DNA of 64,000 bases from Dasypus novemcinctus (taxonomy: Eukaryota > Chordata > Mammalia > Cingulata > Dasypodidae). The position numbers were made by a program, and so were the translations under genes. Positions 1 to 11,825 of the stretch are shown here, piece after piece (within the stretch, counting starts at the first letter, position 1; every line of letters begins with the position of its first letter). Where the stretch lies: positions 248,001-312,000 of the forward strand of contig NC_080677.1 in the NCBI RefSeq assembly GCF_030445035.2, in the 5' to 3' direction. Below the pieces are notes generated by a model, which was not told where the DNA came from, did not search any database, and saw only the letters and a program-made list of their open reading frames with translations.

Positions 1-1372
1 GGTTTCACCTCGGCAGGTGGTGCTGGAGCCCGCTGAGAAGATCGAAAGCAGAACCCCGGTCGCCGTGGTGGAAAGAGCCCTTCAAGGAGGACGGTCTCGT
101 CAGAGTTAGAGTGGAGGTGCGGTGGGAAAGGCAGACCCGCGCAGCCCGAGTTGTCAGCGAGCAGGGACCCTCGCGCCTCCACGTAGATGGTAGTGTTGAT
201 AGTGCGTTCAAACCCAGACTTAGACCTGCCTTGCTGTGTAGACCAAGGGCAGAAGGGTGTAGCCAGGACACTGAAATCCCGGTTTGTGTAGTATTTGGGG
301 GGGAAGGGGGACTTTTTTAAAAAGCAGTTGTACTGAGAGCCGTTCAGATGCCGTGCAGTCGCCAGGGTGTAGCCAGTGGCTTTTAGTGTAATCGCGGGTG
401 TGCGTCCCTCAGCGCAGTCAGTTCTAAAACGTTTTCATCGCTCCAGAAAGAGAAGCCCCACACCCCTTGGCAGTCCCTCCCAGGGGGCGGGGCTTATTTT
501 TTAAATGGTCACTCCTGGAACGTGCGTGGGGGCCCTCTCCCCGGGGGTCCTGCGCGTCGCCGTGTCTGCACCGAGGAGCCTGGCGTCCGTGCCGCCTGGG
601 TAGAGGCTGAGGACTGGACAGCAGAGCTCAGCGCTGCAGGAACGCGGAAGGCAAGGAGCCCGGCGCCTCCGCAGAGCCCCGCAGCAGGCTCGGGGACAAA
701 GCCGCCGCCCGTGGGAGCAGCTTGGGAGCCAGGGTGCGCCCGCGTCTCCGCCTTGTGTGGCCTGTGAATCCCACCACCACTGCAGTGCCTCGCCACCCGG
801 AACTCAGACACGGAGACGAGGCACCGCATCGGCCGTTTGCAGTCAAGGAGCGGCTGCGAGGGTCCAAAACGTTCATTTCTCTCCAGGCCTTTTTTTCCTT
901 GTACTTTTAATGTCAATTTCTCCCTTTACCTTTTTCTGTTTTTTCTTTTTAATTGCTGCCCCACTTGGCCAGGGCACAGCTGAATAGGCACCCAAAAGTC
1001 TATAAGTAAATTTTGTTTATCTTTTTGATAACGAAACATCTTAAGAGGCTGAAGGATTTGTGAAGCTCAACACTTTTGTATCCCCACGGTTTTGTGAGAC
1101 AGGTTCTGTTTCCCTGCGGCAGTGAACACCGATGCTCACTGCTGAAATCCCACCTGGGGGTGTTTCCCAGCCGCTCTCGCCTCCGTGGTGGGCTGTACCC
1201 ACCTCCCAGAGTGCGTGCACCCTGGAGAGTCGGTGGTTGGGAGCAAACTGGAAGCAGGTCTGTGCATGCTCTCCTGTGCAGCTCTTGGCTCATTTTTTCC
1301 CCCTCTCCCTCTTCTCTTTTGATAGCGTCCTGTTTCCTATGTATGCTAAATAAAAGTAAATTTGGGCATGTG
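1..1372 (+). other. VOPP1: VOPP1 3' UTR, distal part (terminal exon)
   Basis: No coding sequence is visible here. The stretch from about 960 to 1370 closely resembles, from memory, the end of the human VOPP1 (ECOP) 3' UTR. The best-recognised blocks are 'gctgaataggcacccaaaag' near 980-1000, 'tttttgataacgaaa' near 1023, 'gatctgtgcatgctctcc'-like sequence near 1257-1275, and the terminal 'cctgtttcctatgtatgc'. VOPP1 encodes a small membrane WW-domain-binding protein whose coding exons would lie to the left. In human, VOPP1 and LANCL2 are adjacent and convergent, the arrangement seen here. Positions 1-900 are GC-rich and less conserved, so calling them UTR is inference by continuity. Confidence 0.75.
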
Positions 1373-1389
1373 CGTTGGTGTTTTGCTGG
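1349..1389 (+). terminator. VOPP1: VOPP1 polyadenylation signal and GU-rich downstream element
   Basis: AATAAA lies at 1349-1354, followed by a likely cleavage point near 1366-1372. A GU-rich stretch (gtgcgttggtgttttgctgg) follows at 1370-1389. This is the standard layout of a mammalian cleavage and polyadenylation site, and it falls at the end of the conserved block. Confidence 0.75.
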
Positions 1390-2602
1390 GGAGGGGGAAG
1401 GAGGGCAGCGCTGGGGGCTTCTGGGGTGTTGTGCTTGGGCGAGTTGGATGATGCCCCCTCCAGGGAGCCTGCAGGGAAGGACATTAGAGGTCACCAAAGA
1501 GCAGACGTTGCACTGTAGGTTCTCCACCACATTTTAAAAACCAGGTTAAGGGGGAAATTACCCACGGCGGCAGGAAGAGAGCAGCACTAAGAAGTTAGAC
1601 TCGGCTAAAGCTGACATTAGGTGACTCATTAACCGACGCCTGGGTCGGCTTCTCCAGAGCAGGGGAGCCTCGATCTGAAAACGCTGCTCTGCTTTCTGTC
1701 CGGGTCCTGCGGGGTCAGGGCCGTGCAGCGAGGCTGCCCTTGAGAAGAACCCCCAGAGAAAGTCCGTGACGAAGCGCTGATGTGCCACCACCTCAGCGCT
1801 GATCCTGGGCGGGCTCCTTCCCGCAGGGCCCCGGGGAACCTGAGTGTGGGGGCGTGGCAGTGTGCACTGGGGTCCTGAGCTCCCCGGGAGACCCCGCCCT
1901 GCTCAAGGAGGCGCGCGGTCCCGGGCACAGACCTCCACTCCTGCTCGGCCGTTCCCAGGCCAGCGGGGGAATGGGGAGGCCGGGACCCTCCAGCCCCTTC
2001 CTCTGCCCTCCGGGGCTCCGACTTTCTGCTTTCTTGAGGACAAATCCCGAACGGTTGGCACCACGTGTGGTTTTTAAATACCATTTAGTCTCTATTTATT
2101 ACACTAATCCGTATCCCCTGGGATTTGAAATGACCCATTTTGTGATCAAACTAACTTGGGTACAGCTGCAACTCTGAAGTGGTTCGTACTTCAACAGATA
2201 CAAGACTGCGTCTTAAAGTCACCGATCGCTCCAGGTTCCGAAGCACGCGGCCGGGGCGCTGCGTGCTGGGCCGGTGGAGCCCGGGAGGGAGGGGCAGGGC
2301 AGCGGCTCCCGCACGGAGGGGCCCGAGCCCCACGGCTTCCTGGCCGCTCTGGCTCCTCAAATGCTTGACCACAAAAAATCCCTTTTTTACTCTTTCCAAC
2401 ACTGCATTAGGAAAGCAATAAAACACGCAGAAACACTGGAAAAAGTTTACAGCAGACCTCTATTTACCCACTTCCTAGAGTCTACAGTTATTTTTACTGT
2501 TTGAACGTCAGTTTTAAAAACCAGTGTGCTTTCTCTGACATGTTCTATACCGTGTTTTAGAGCGTTGATCTAGGAACACATTTGGACTTAAAAATTAGTT
2601 TA

Positions 2603-2680
2603 GGGGAGCAAATGTGGCTCAAGCAGTTGAGCCCTGCCTCCCTGAGTCCCGGGTCCTGGGTGCCCCTAAAAACAACAAAC
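2603..2680 (+). repeat. DAS-type tRNA-derived SINE head
   Basis: The sequence 'ggggagcaaatgtggctcaa' followed by 'gcagttgagc' is a degenerate tRNA A-box region of the armadillo SINE type. A poor B-box region and 'cccctaaaaacaac' follow. The copy is short and old. Confidence 0.7.
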
Positions 2681-2709
2681 TAAACAATATGAAATGAAAA
2701 AACCGCCTT

Positions 2710-2800
2710 GGGGGAGCCGACGTGGCTCAGTGGTTGAGGGCCGACTTCTCACACACAAGGTTCCGGGTTCAAGCCCCATGGGGTACCTAAAAAAAAAAAT
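2710..2800 (+). repeat. DAS-type tRNA-derived SINE head with poly(A)
   Basis: An A-box-like 'gtggctcagtggttgag' is followed by a B-box-like 'ggttccgggttcaagcccc' and an 11-base poly(A). It lies within 40 bp of the preceding SINE head in the same orientation. Confidence 0.8.
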
Positions 2801-3892
2801 TAGATTTTCCTCAACTGCAGCCTCCCCCCACACACACCGCCCCCTTTCTGCGAGCTCTTGGGCCGTGGGCACAATCCCAGGCGTCTTGTCCCTTCCCCCA
2901 AACATGGGTGAAGACCCGGCCGTCCACACCGGCAGGAAAGCCTCCCCCAGCCTCCGTCCCTCGGGCTCAGCCCGGCCCCCACGAGGGCTCGCCACGGGGC
3001 CCAGCAGCCCCGCTGGGGCGGCTCCGGCCCGGGCCTGGGCTCGGGTCCTCTGCGGCAGCCCGCTGGCCCCGCGCTGCCTTCCTGAGGCCTTCTGAGGCCT
3101 TGGCCCAGGACTCAGAACGGCCCCGCCGGAGAGGTTTCTAACAGGTCAGCACTCCGAGTGCGGGGCCTGGCCCTGATTTCCCCCACAGAAGCCTTGGGCC
3201 TCTGCGGCCACCTCCCGCCTCCCGGGCAGCGGGCTCTGCTGGGAAGGCAGCTGCAGACCCCAACCCCTGCCCCAGGGGCTCGCTCTCATTTAAAGGTGTT
3301 GTCGTTCCTCTTCAGCACTGCATTACATATTCTGAAAAAGTACCAGTTTAGTTTGTTTTACAGATTGGAGTTCTGCCTTGAGGTGACTTGATAGAAATAA
3401 TCCGAAGGTTTATTACAGGTATGAGGGTCGTCCCAGACCTCGTACGTCCAGGGGTTAAGTTCTAAGCTGTGGAGCAGCTTGCCCCACGGCACCCGGCTAA
3501 CTTACACACCTTACTGGCACTTCTCACCTGGTCAGCTCCTCCAGGTAGAATGGAGGGAGCAGTCGTTTACAAGTCAAAGGTCAGCCTTGAAAAGGTCAAC
3601 TGAGAGCTCACGTTCATCTGTTCTTCCCTAAATTCACTGAACGTCAGAAAACTCCATCACACTCCTTAAGACAAAAAATTGCCCGAGAGGAAATTTTGAG
3701 TATAGAAAGCAGGTGGGATTGATTGCTGGGGAAGACATCTCAGAGAAGAAGGAAACAAAGCGCTGGGGAGGTGAGAAGTGTCCCTGGAAGCTAAGCGTGA
3801 GTGAGCGCCAGCAGGAGAGCACCACCAGGGCAGTTTGTTAAAGGACGTTGGGAGGCCAGCTGTGCCAGAGGTTAGGTGACCACGACCCGCAG

Positions 3893-4110
3893 GTGTAACG
3901 GAGAGCACAGGCTCTGAAGCCAGGAAGCCCTGCTGGGTTCTCAGCTCTGCTCCTTCCTAGCTCCATGTCCTTGGGTAAGCGACTTTGGGCAAATCTCTCA
4001 GGTCTATTTTCTCGACCGTAAAACAGGAACTAGAGCGTCTACGGATGGCTTACCACTACCACACACACGGGTGATGCTGAGCCGGTGCTGAAACCCTGAG
4101 CTTCCCCACT
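3893..4110 (+). repeat. MIR SINE
   Basis: The copy preserves the MIR core order: 'gagcacaggctctgaagcca', 'ctctgctccttcctagct', 'ccttgggtaagcgacttt' and 'ctattttctcgaccgtaaaa'. It is an ancient mammal-wide repeat. Confidence 0.85.
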
Positions 4111-5873
4111 TCCCTGGGCAAGATCAGCCGACGCGCGGTGGGAAAGGGCACGAGATCCCACCAGTCCTTTTCCAGCCTGGGAGCAGCTGGCCTGTGCTGT
4201 GGACGCAGCAGGGGAAGGCGGGTGCTGTCCCTTGGCTACTTCCCCAGAGGTGGGTTTTTCAGACCGTGATCCTGTAGAGAAGGACTCAGGATGTCACGCC
4301 TCCCACACCGTCTCCTGCCCAGGCCCCTCGTCAGCACACGGGGGTGTGCGCGGCTCCGCAGTGGGTGTCCAGCCGACCAGAACCGGGCGGGGGAACTCCT
4401 GGCCGCCTTCCCCCCCCCGCCCCGTGCGTACGGGGTGAGCTCGGGGAGCCCTCCAGAGCCAGCCACGGATTGTGCGCGTGTTTTGCTCGGGTCACTTCGG
4501 GTGATCATTGCTCCCCCAACCCCAGTTTTCCTCGAACGCCGTGTGCCGGGCGGCTGTGCCTCAGCCCGGGAAGCTCCTGAGCCCCGCTGCAGGGCCCGTG
4601 CCCCGCTGGGGGGTCAGGGACGGCTAGCAGGCCGCTCGCCCGAGGCGACGAGCTGTGTCCTGTGGGGACCCTGTCAGAGACCGCCGCGGGGCCTGCACTT
4701 TGGGGAAGGCAGGAAGGAAGACTCACGTTCCCCGACATGGCCCGGGGCGGGGGGTGGGCGCCCCTCGTCTCTTCTCAGCTGTAACAGGAACGCTGGCCGT
4801 GCGCCTGTGTCTTCTCTCCCAACTCCAGAAGTCACGGTCCCAGTGCCCTCCGCCCGTGGGCCGCTGCTGGGGACGGGTACTCGGACAGACGCAGGAACGC
4901 AGCGAGCCCACCCCTCTGACCATCGCCCGGTGCGGCTCTGACACACGTCACAGTCTCTCGTGTTGTTGTGGAAGGAAGGAAGTTTGCCCCCTGCTTTAAT
5001 GTTCCCAGGCAGAAGGCCTCGAGACGGGTGTGCCAGGAGTCTGTGAGCCACACATGTGATTCTAAGCTGTCATTAGCTACTTTTTAAGTAGCAAGAAAGG
5101 GGTGTGTGTGTGAACTTTTAACAACATAGCCTAATATATAAAAGTATCATTTCAATAGAAAAAATAAACCAGATTGTGGTGTTTTCCCCAGACTTTCAGG
5201 ACCCCGGGTGATCTGAACTCATTTCCGCACATCTCAGGTGGAGCAGCTGTTTTTCAAGTGCTCACCCACTCCTCGCCGCCAGGGGGTACTTTTACTGACA
5301 GACTGCACAGGTCTGGAGTGCATGTCCTCATGGGTCAAGTACAACAAGACCCATGGAGGTCAGAATAAGGTCAAAGGTCAACGTAAAATGGCCAAGGAGA
5401 AAACTCAAGGTTCCCATGATGGTAATAGTCACAGCTTTCAGTGAACCTGCACAATTCTCAGTTACACAGGCCAGTGGTGCAGTTTCCCCCAACAAACATT
5501 CTGATCCTGAGGTTGCAAGTCAACAGTCTTGGGAGGTCAAGGGTGATTACCTCCTGGCGTGCCTTAGCCGGGGCTGGGGACAGCTCTGCTCCATTTGCAG
5601 TTCAGCCTTGCATCGCAAGGTCCAGCAGTGCCCAGTGGCCAGTGCCAAAAAAGGCACTGAGCTGCTGCTAAGGAGCTCCTGCGGGAGGGAGCTCAGGCCG
5701 GGCAGCCTCCGTGGTGCTCTCAAAAGCAAGAGTGTGAGTTCTGGAGATGATAGTAGGATAGGCTGAAATCTCTAGCCACGGCCACGCTTGAGGGTTCTCC
5801 AAGAAACTCAAGTGGTCCTGGAAGGAGGGGCTGTGCTGGCAGCAAACAGAAGGCAGGACAAGACAGTAGGTCC
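4111..5873. other. Intergenic, no gene seen
   Basis: A CpG-rich stretch at 4300-4950 gives overlapping open frames on both strands, the longest 216 aa. They have no recognisable domains and look like composition artefacts. The remainder is unique-looking sequence. Confidence 0.45.
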
Positions 5874-6245
5874 GGGAAGCAGGTGTGGCTCAAGTGGTAG
5901 GGCCTCCAGCTACCATATGGAGGGACCCGGGTTCCATCCCTGGGGCCTCCCAGTGAAAAGAAGAGAAAGGGTGCCTGTGCAGCAAGCCAGTGCCTGCCAA
6001 GTGAGTCACGCAGCAAGATGATGATGTAACAAAGATGATATAACGAAGAGGAGAGTCAAGGTGAAGCTTAGCGGAGACCAGGGACTGAGGTGGTGCAACT
6101 GACAGGGAAACTTTCTCCTCATCAATGGTCCCCAGGATCGAATCCCGGTGAATCCTAGAGGAGAAAGATGAGAAGAAGAAAAGAAAAATAGATACAGAAG
6201 ATCACACAGCGAGTGGAACAGATGGCAGGAACAGTGGGGAAGGGG
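5874..6245 (+). repeat. Dimeric DAS-type SINE
   Basis: The head 'gggaagcaggtgtggctcaa' is followed by a B-box-like 'gacccgggttccatccc'. A second half near 6085-6150 carries another B-box-like 'ggatcgaatcccggtgaatc'. The tail 'agatcacacagcgagtgg' resembles the DAS body. It appears to be a two-unit or composite element. Confidence 0.6.
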
Positions 6246-6249
6246 GGCG

Positions 6250-7525
6250 GAGAATGTTGTGTATTTTAAAAGGAGGACAGTAGGCCTCCGCTTTTCCCTC
6301 ACGCTGTCATTGTCAGGAGAAGCCCTTCCTCAGCCTGACACCTGCTGGCCACAGCCTCGGCTGGCGCGAGCGCGATGCGGGCTGAGCAGGAGCGCCGACC
6401 GGCCCGCGCCTTCCCCTTCCGTGGGACGCCGGGTCTCTAGGAGCTCCTTCACAGCTGTCACCTGGAACGCAGGTGTAGTGTGCGTGGGGACCTTGGGGCC
6501 TCAGGAGGTCTGTGGGTGGTGGGCTCCTTCCTCGAGCAGGACACCTGCGCACCTCAGCCCTGGCCCAGCCCCCTGCTGGGGAAGCCGCCCTCCAAGCCCC
6601 TGCTCTGGGCTCTCCTGGGGGAGGGGCGCAAAGCCAGGGCCCTCCTTCCAGGCCCCCACCCGTTGCGGGGACTGGAGGGGGCTGCTGGGCTCACCTGCCC
6701 TCCTCCTCCAACCCTCGGGCGGCAGGGCCCCTGTGCCCTTCAGGGAGGGCAGGCTCTTCCACCCGGGGGCGGCAGGGGGCAGCCTGGACGCGCCGCCCCG
6801 ACGTCGCCCTTGGCCACACGGTCGCTCCAGCCTTGGCGCCTCTGACATCCAAGGAGGCACCTGGCATTGGGTCGAGGCAACAGGCCAGGGGAGGGCCCTC
6901 CATGCAGCGGGGACAGATGCACCCAGACACGTTAATGACACCTGCAACACTGCGGCCCCCCCAAGGGGCGGCATACCCCATGGCCGGGGGTGCGGCCAGG
7001 TCCCACGCCCACTCCACTCGGCCCCAGCGCCCCTGCGGCCAGGGGGTCCGGCTGCCCTGCAGGGGTGGGGGTGCACCTGGTAGGTGCTGACAGGTGAAGG
7101 GGGCGGCTCCGGGAAGGAGGACCCCCAGCGCATCTTCCTGGCAAGGTCCCTGCTAATATTCTTTATTCAGAACAAAACTAAACCATGTGTTGATTCTGTA
7201 ATTATTGAAAGTAATAGTCTCGTGACAGAAAATGTAGACTGTGTGTCCCAGTGTATCAGGCTATCGGTTCTGTGTGGGTCTCGTGTGTTCTTTGTTGCTA
7301 AGACAACACACGCAGGACTCAAAGTAGGAATCTTTCCTGGCCCATTTAGCCCCAACATTCTTCCATCTTCTCACTGCTAGTGACTAAATGGTGATACACC
7401 ATAGGTGCCCCAGTTAATTTAACCTGCTATCCCTGACTGGACTTTGTGGTGCATTTCATTTTATACACACACACACATATATATACATTTTATACATGCA
7501 CATGAATGAGGTAACATATACCTAT
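6250..7525. other. Intergenic GC-rich stretch, no gene seen; short AC/AT microsatellite at its right end
   Basis: A 274-aa frame crosses 6259-7083, but equally long frames exist on the opposite strand and none shows a domain. An (AC)n/(AT)n run lies near 7465-7492. Confidence 0.4.
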
Positions 7526-7530
7526 GATGT

Positions 7531-8152
7531 TGTAGCAGTTTGATTTGGTTATGAATTCCAAAAGTAGGTATTGGGTTATGATTGTCAGCTGGTCTGTACC
7601 TGGGTGTGACTGAGTTATGATTAGGGCTTTGATTGGGCCATGCCATTAGGGCGTTGAGTCCCTGCCTCTTGGTGGGTGGGGACTCACAGGTAAAAGGCAT
7701 GGCAAAGGACAGAGTTGAGTGTTTCATTGTTGGAGTTTGATGTTGGAGGTGGAAGCTGAAGTCGTAAGCTGGAGCCCCAGGGGGTAAGCTCACAGAGGAC
7801 AGAGAAGCAAGCCCCGGGAAGAGAGGACCTGAGCCAGGAGAAGAGCACAGAGAAATAGAGACGGCTCCTTAGACACGGCAGAAACCCCAGGGAGAGAGAC
7901 AGAGCCGTTCACCTGATTGTCTACAGCTGACCTGGTGGAAAAAAACAGGAGCTGAGCCCAGAGGAACCCAGGAAGCCTGAACCCTTGCAGATGTCGGCTG
8001 CCATCTCGCTCCAACACGTGAAAATAGACTTTGGTGAGGGAACTTATGCTTTATGGCCTGGTATCTGTAAGCTCCTACCCCAAATAAATACCTTTATAGA
8101 AACCAACCCAATTCTGGTTTTCGCATCAGCACCCCTTTGGCTGACTACTACA
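7531..8152 (+). mobile_element. Solo LTR (ERVL/MaLR-like) with 5-bp target duplication
   Basis: The element begins TGTAGCAG and ends ACTACTACA. It is flanked on both sides by GATGT (7526-7530 and 8153-8157), the 5-bp duplication typical of class III ERV LTRs. An internal AATAAA ('caaataaatacctttatag') sits near 8080-8100, where an LTR polyadenylation signal should be. No internal retroviral sequence is present, so this is a solo LTR left by recombination. Three related copies lie inside LANCL2 introns. Confidence 0.85.
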
Positions 8153-8504
8153 GATGTTGTGGGGGATGTGGTTAGAGGCTAAGGAGAACCAGCCCCGCTC
8201 CTCGCCTGGCTCACCTTTCCCAGGCCTGGCAGCAGGTGGGTCATGCTGGGCCACAGGATGGGGCGCAGGGGATCTGAACAATCCAGGCCCGCTCCCCCCA
8301 CGCCCGCCAGGCCTCCAGCCTCTCCCTGCCCTTCCTGAGCCCGGGTCCCGGGAGACTGGAGGGAGCCGAGCCTCCTCCCACTCCCAGGTGGACTGTGGCT
8401 CCAGCGAGAAGTTCACTGCGGTGGATGCTGCTGGGGATTGAACCGCAAGGACACACTCAGTCCTGGGGTGTGAGCCCCTGGGCAGATAGCGCCTTTGAAG
8501 TGGC

Positions 8505-8965
8505 ATGAGTGGAGGTGTGGATTCATTTGTGAATAGGATCTTTTTTCCCCCTTTATTTTTTTAATTTTTATTTGAAAAGCTGTAAGTTTACAGGAAAATC
8601 ATGCATAAAATGCAAAGTGCACAAGTTGTGAGTAGCTCTTCAAAGAACCTATTTAAATGAGGCCAGTTAGAGTGGGCCCTAATCCATGCACCTGAAATCC
8701 TTATAGGCAGAGGCAGATGGAAGCCACTTTCAGAGGGAGCCAGAGAGAGAGGCTGCCACATGACGGAGGGTGGCTGGAGCAATACGGGGTCCAGGAGAAA
8801 GCCAGGCCCGTCCCTAGATGGGTGCTGGACTTGCAGCCTCCAAAACCATGAGATGCTAAATTCCCGTTGTCTGAACCAGCCCTTTGTGTGGTGTTGTCGT
8901 AGCAGGCCTGGAAAACGAAGTCAGTCCTTCTACAGTTGGGTAGCATCCCACTTTGTACCCTAATG
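8505..8965 (+). repeat. MaLR (MLT1-like) LTR with internal insertion
   Basis: The left part 'ggattcatttgtgaatagga' and the right part ('ccttataggcagaggcagat', 'aaaaccatgagatgctaaat') match MLT-type LTR order. About 110 bp of unrelated AT-rich sequence near 8540-8655 separates the two halves. Confidence 0.55.
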
Positions 8966-8989
8966 TATGAGGTCCAGCCGAGGGTCAGA

Positions 8990-9110
8990 AGATGTTCACT
9001 GAAGGTCCACTTCTGCTGCTAACTGGCTGTCAGTGACCTTGGGTCTCAGTTTCCTCAACTGTTTAGAAAACAGTGTTCATGTTCCCTTCCAGCTTTAAAA
9101 TGCTTTTATT
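8990..9110 (+). repeat. MIR fragment
   Basis: The order 'tgctgctaactggctgtcag', 'gaccttgggtctcagtttcc' is the MIR core; the copy is truncated at both ends. Confidence 0.65.
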
Positions 9111-9718
9111 TGAATTTCTTTTCCCTAGAAGTCTTTTTCCACTGGGGGATGTAAGATCCAAGCTGACAGGGCCAGAGAAGGAAGTCCAAAATCGGGGCGA
9201 GTGTGTGACTTTCAAGTAGCCAGTGCACAGTTAACAACATCCCTCTTGGCACGCAGCACCTCCTGCCAGGCCCCTCACGCGATGCTATATGAAGTGCCAG
9301 GAGTGTTTAACCAGGGTCTAACTGACCCTCGAGAGCAGTGTTACCCAACAGGACTTTCTGTGGTGACGAAATGTTCTCTGTGCTGCCCAGTACCATGGCA
9401 GCCACCAGCCACACATGACAAGTAAACTCACAGAATGTAGCTAGTGCGCCCAAAGCCCTGGATTTTGAGTTTTATTTAGTGTTCATTAAATTAATCTAAA
9501 TGTAAACAAGCGTGTGTGGCTGGCAGCTGTCATATTGGAGAGCAGCTCCACAGTCTAGAGTCGGCTTCCAGGTTGGAGGAAGCAGGAGAAGAAAATGAGC
9601 TAAATGACCCCATGGGGAAAGAATCCGGCCAGTCCATGCCCATGCCGGGGACGTTTTATGAGACAACGATCCTGAGTCTTCAGAAAGTTAATGTCATTAA
9701 AACCAAAACCAGGTGGGG

Positions 9719-9954
9719 CAGGGGTTTTTAACCAGGGGTCCAGAGCCACCAAAGAGGTCCATGGAAAGACTTCAGGGGATCTGTGTGCTTGAATAGAAAA
9801 AAAAATCACCTTGTTTTCTTTATTTTCTCTGACTTTTAATGGAAATCTAGCATTTCCTTCACTTATTAATGTGTGCAATAAAGAAATCACAGTAGTATTC
9901 TTTTCACCTGCCTGGCAAAGGGGTCCATGGAACAAAAGAGGTTAAGAACCCTTG
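9719..9954. mobile_element. hAT-type MITE with inverted termini and 8-bp target duplication
   Basis: The left end 'caggggtttttaacc' (9719-9733) pairs with the right end 'ggttaagaacccttg' (9940-9954) as imperfect terminal inverted repeats. The flanking octamers aggtgggg (9711-9718) and aagtgggg (9955-9962) match at 7 of 8 bases, as expected for a hAT element. The 236-bp length leaves no room for a transposase, so it is non-autonomous. Confidence 0.8.
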
Positions 9955-9984
9955 AAGTGGGGGGATTGTTCTAGATTAGATGGT

Positions 9985-10445
9985 GTGGTGGCCTGGAGTA
10001 TCCCCCAGGAGAACATGTTCTTAAACTTCGACCATTCCTGTGGGTGAACCCATGGCAAACAGGACTTTCGATGAGGTCACTTAAGGCGTGGCCACTCCGA
10101 CTCAGGATGGGTCTTAGTCCTATTACTGAAGGGCTTTTAGGGTCAGCCCCAGAGAGCAAAGCCAGAGGGCGTGGCCCAAAGCTGAATGCCCGCGGAAGCA
10201 GGAAGAGAAGCAGCCAGCAGAGGCTGCTGCGCACACTGCCACGTGGCAGAAAAGTCCAGGAGCAAGGCTCTCCGGCAGCCAGCCCCAGACGCCCCAGTCC
10301 TCGGGCAGAAAGCAGCGCCTTGAGGAGGCTTTGATTTTGGACTTCTCCTGGCCTCAGAGCCGTGAGCCAGTAAACTCCCATTGTGTAAGCTGACCCATTG
10401 CCTGGCATTTGTTTTGGCAGCCAGGAAATGGAAACAGAGGAGACA
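9985..10445 (+). repeat. MaLR (MLT1/MST-like) LTR
   Basis: The order 'gcctggagtatcccccagga', then a central block, then 'gagccgtgagccagtaaact' and 'ggcatttgttttggcagcca' follows the 3' half of MLT/MST LTRs. There is no coding capacity. Confidence 0.6.
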
Positions 10446-11356
10446 GTGGTAGAAACCAACAACCAAATACAAAGCATCGACCTAGACTGGGTCCTGATGG
10501 AAAAGTCCCCACAGATTTAAAAGTCATTCTTGGGCCAACTGGGGAAAGCTAAATCTGGTTTGGATTTAATAGGATGAAGTCATTGTTAGTATTTTCAGGT
10601 GTGATATTGGTATTGGAATTATGTGGGAGGCTTTTATTTTTAAAAGATGCACAATGAAGTGTTTAGAAGTAAACGGTTACATCTATGACTTTTTTCCATA
10701 TGATGCAGCTGATGTGTGTGGGTTTGTATTTGTGTGTGTGTGAAGAGAAAGCTAAAGAGATATGACTTTAATTTTAAATAGTTTTCAGACACGTCTCCCC
10801 CACGAGAGAAGATAGAAAATGTACCTAATGAACTGAATGACTCACAAGGAGATCTCCAGGTAGAGTGCTAAAGGGGTCTCCCGGCTTCTTGCTCTTTATA
10901 GTAAAATGTGAGCATTTTAGAGAGATAAGCTAAAGGAAAGAGAACTAAACATAAAGTAGTCAGGAATGGCTGGTTTTGAAAATTCTCACACTCTCCAGAT
11001 GGCAAATTTTAAAAAATTAAGGAATGGCTTCTAGGCAAAGATAAAAATCTGGGTACTGACAGGAAAATACGGTCTAAGGATGAAGACAAAGGAGCAGCTG
11101 TCAAATGAGTTCAGGAGAGTGGAAGGCCTGTCCCCAGAACTGCGTGGAGGAACGAAGGGCTGTTTGGAAGCTCAAGGGCATGGCGTCTCCACAGCCTGGT
11201 GAAGGCTAGAGCGTCTCAGCTCAGCTGATGCTCTGATGGGATGAGTATTTGGGGGTCACAGATGGGGTCGTGCATTTTGCAGGTGGAGGGATGGGAATCA
11301 GGTAGCCTGCCCCCAAGAGGGCGCACATGGTGCTTGTGCCTCCCACACCAAATCAC

Positions 11357-11825
11357 ACATGACAGTGCAGTGTATAGACCAGTGCAGTGTGTAGACCAGT
11401 GCAGTTGCAGACCAATGAGATGTGCAGACCAGTGCAGTGTAGACCAGTGCAGTGTGTACATCAGTGCAGTGTATACATCAGTGCAGTGTGTACATCAGCG
11501 CTGTGTGTACATCGGCACAGTGTGTACATCGGTGCAGTGTACATCGGCGCAGTGTGTACATCGGTGCAGTGTCCATCAGTGCAGTGTGCAGACCAGTGCA
11601 GTGTGTAGACCAGTGCAGTGTAGACCAGTGCAGTGTGTATATCAGCAGAGCGTGTACATCAGAGCAGTGTGTACATCAGTGCAGTGTGTACATCAGCGCA
11701 GTGTGTACATCAGCACAGTGTACATTAGCGCAGTGTGTAGACCAGTGCAGTGTGCAGACCAGTGCACTCTGTAGATCAGTGCAGTGTAGACCAACCAGTG
11801 CAGTGTAGACCGACCAGTGCAGTGC
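11357..11825 (+). repeat. 17-bp-unit minisatellite
   Basis: About 25-27 imperfect copies of a 17-bp unit are present, with some 14-bp variants. Two main unit types occur: 'agaccagtgcagtgtgt' and 'acatcagtgcagtgtgt'. The types are grouped, with the agacc type at both ends and again near 11590-11630, and the acatc type between. Because 17 is not a multiple of 3 and the unit holds no stop, all three plus-strand frames are open for much of the array. That explains the Cys/Val/Ser/Gln-rich open frames there. Confidence 0.95.

Larger units (their letters stand above)
1390..3892. other. Intergenic, GC-rich, no gene seen
   Basis: Open frames here are short, lack family resemblance, and occur in all frames as expected for CpG-rich DNA. 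The only recognisable items are two SINE heads at 2603-2680 and 2710-2800. The rest is unassigned. Confidence 0.5.

Noticed and set aside
4291..4941. 216-aa open frame
   Set aside because: Overlapped by frames of similar length on the other strand in a CpG-rich segment, with no recognisable motif.
6259..7083. 274-aa open frame
   Set aside because: CpG-rich intergenic DNA gives long frames on both strands here. No homology or splice signals were found.
11241..11808. Cys/Val/Ser/Gln-rich open frames resembling a secreted repeat protein
   Set aside because: They are translations of the 17-bp minisatellite in successive frames. The unit simply contains no stop.
11357..11825. CRISPR-like repeat array
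   Set aside because: Units are short, contiguous and variable with no spacers, and the DNA is mammalian.
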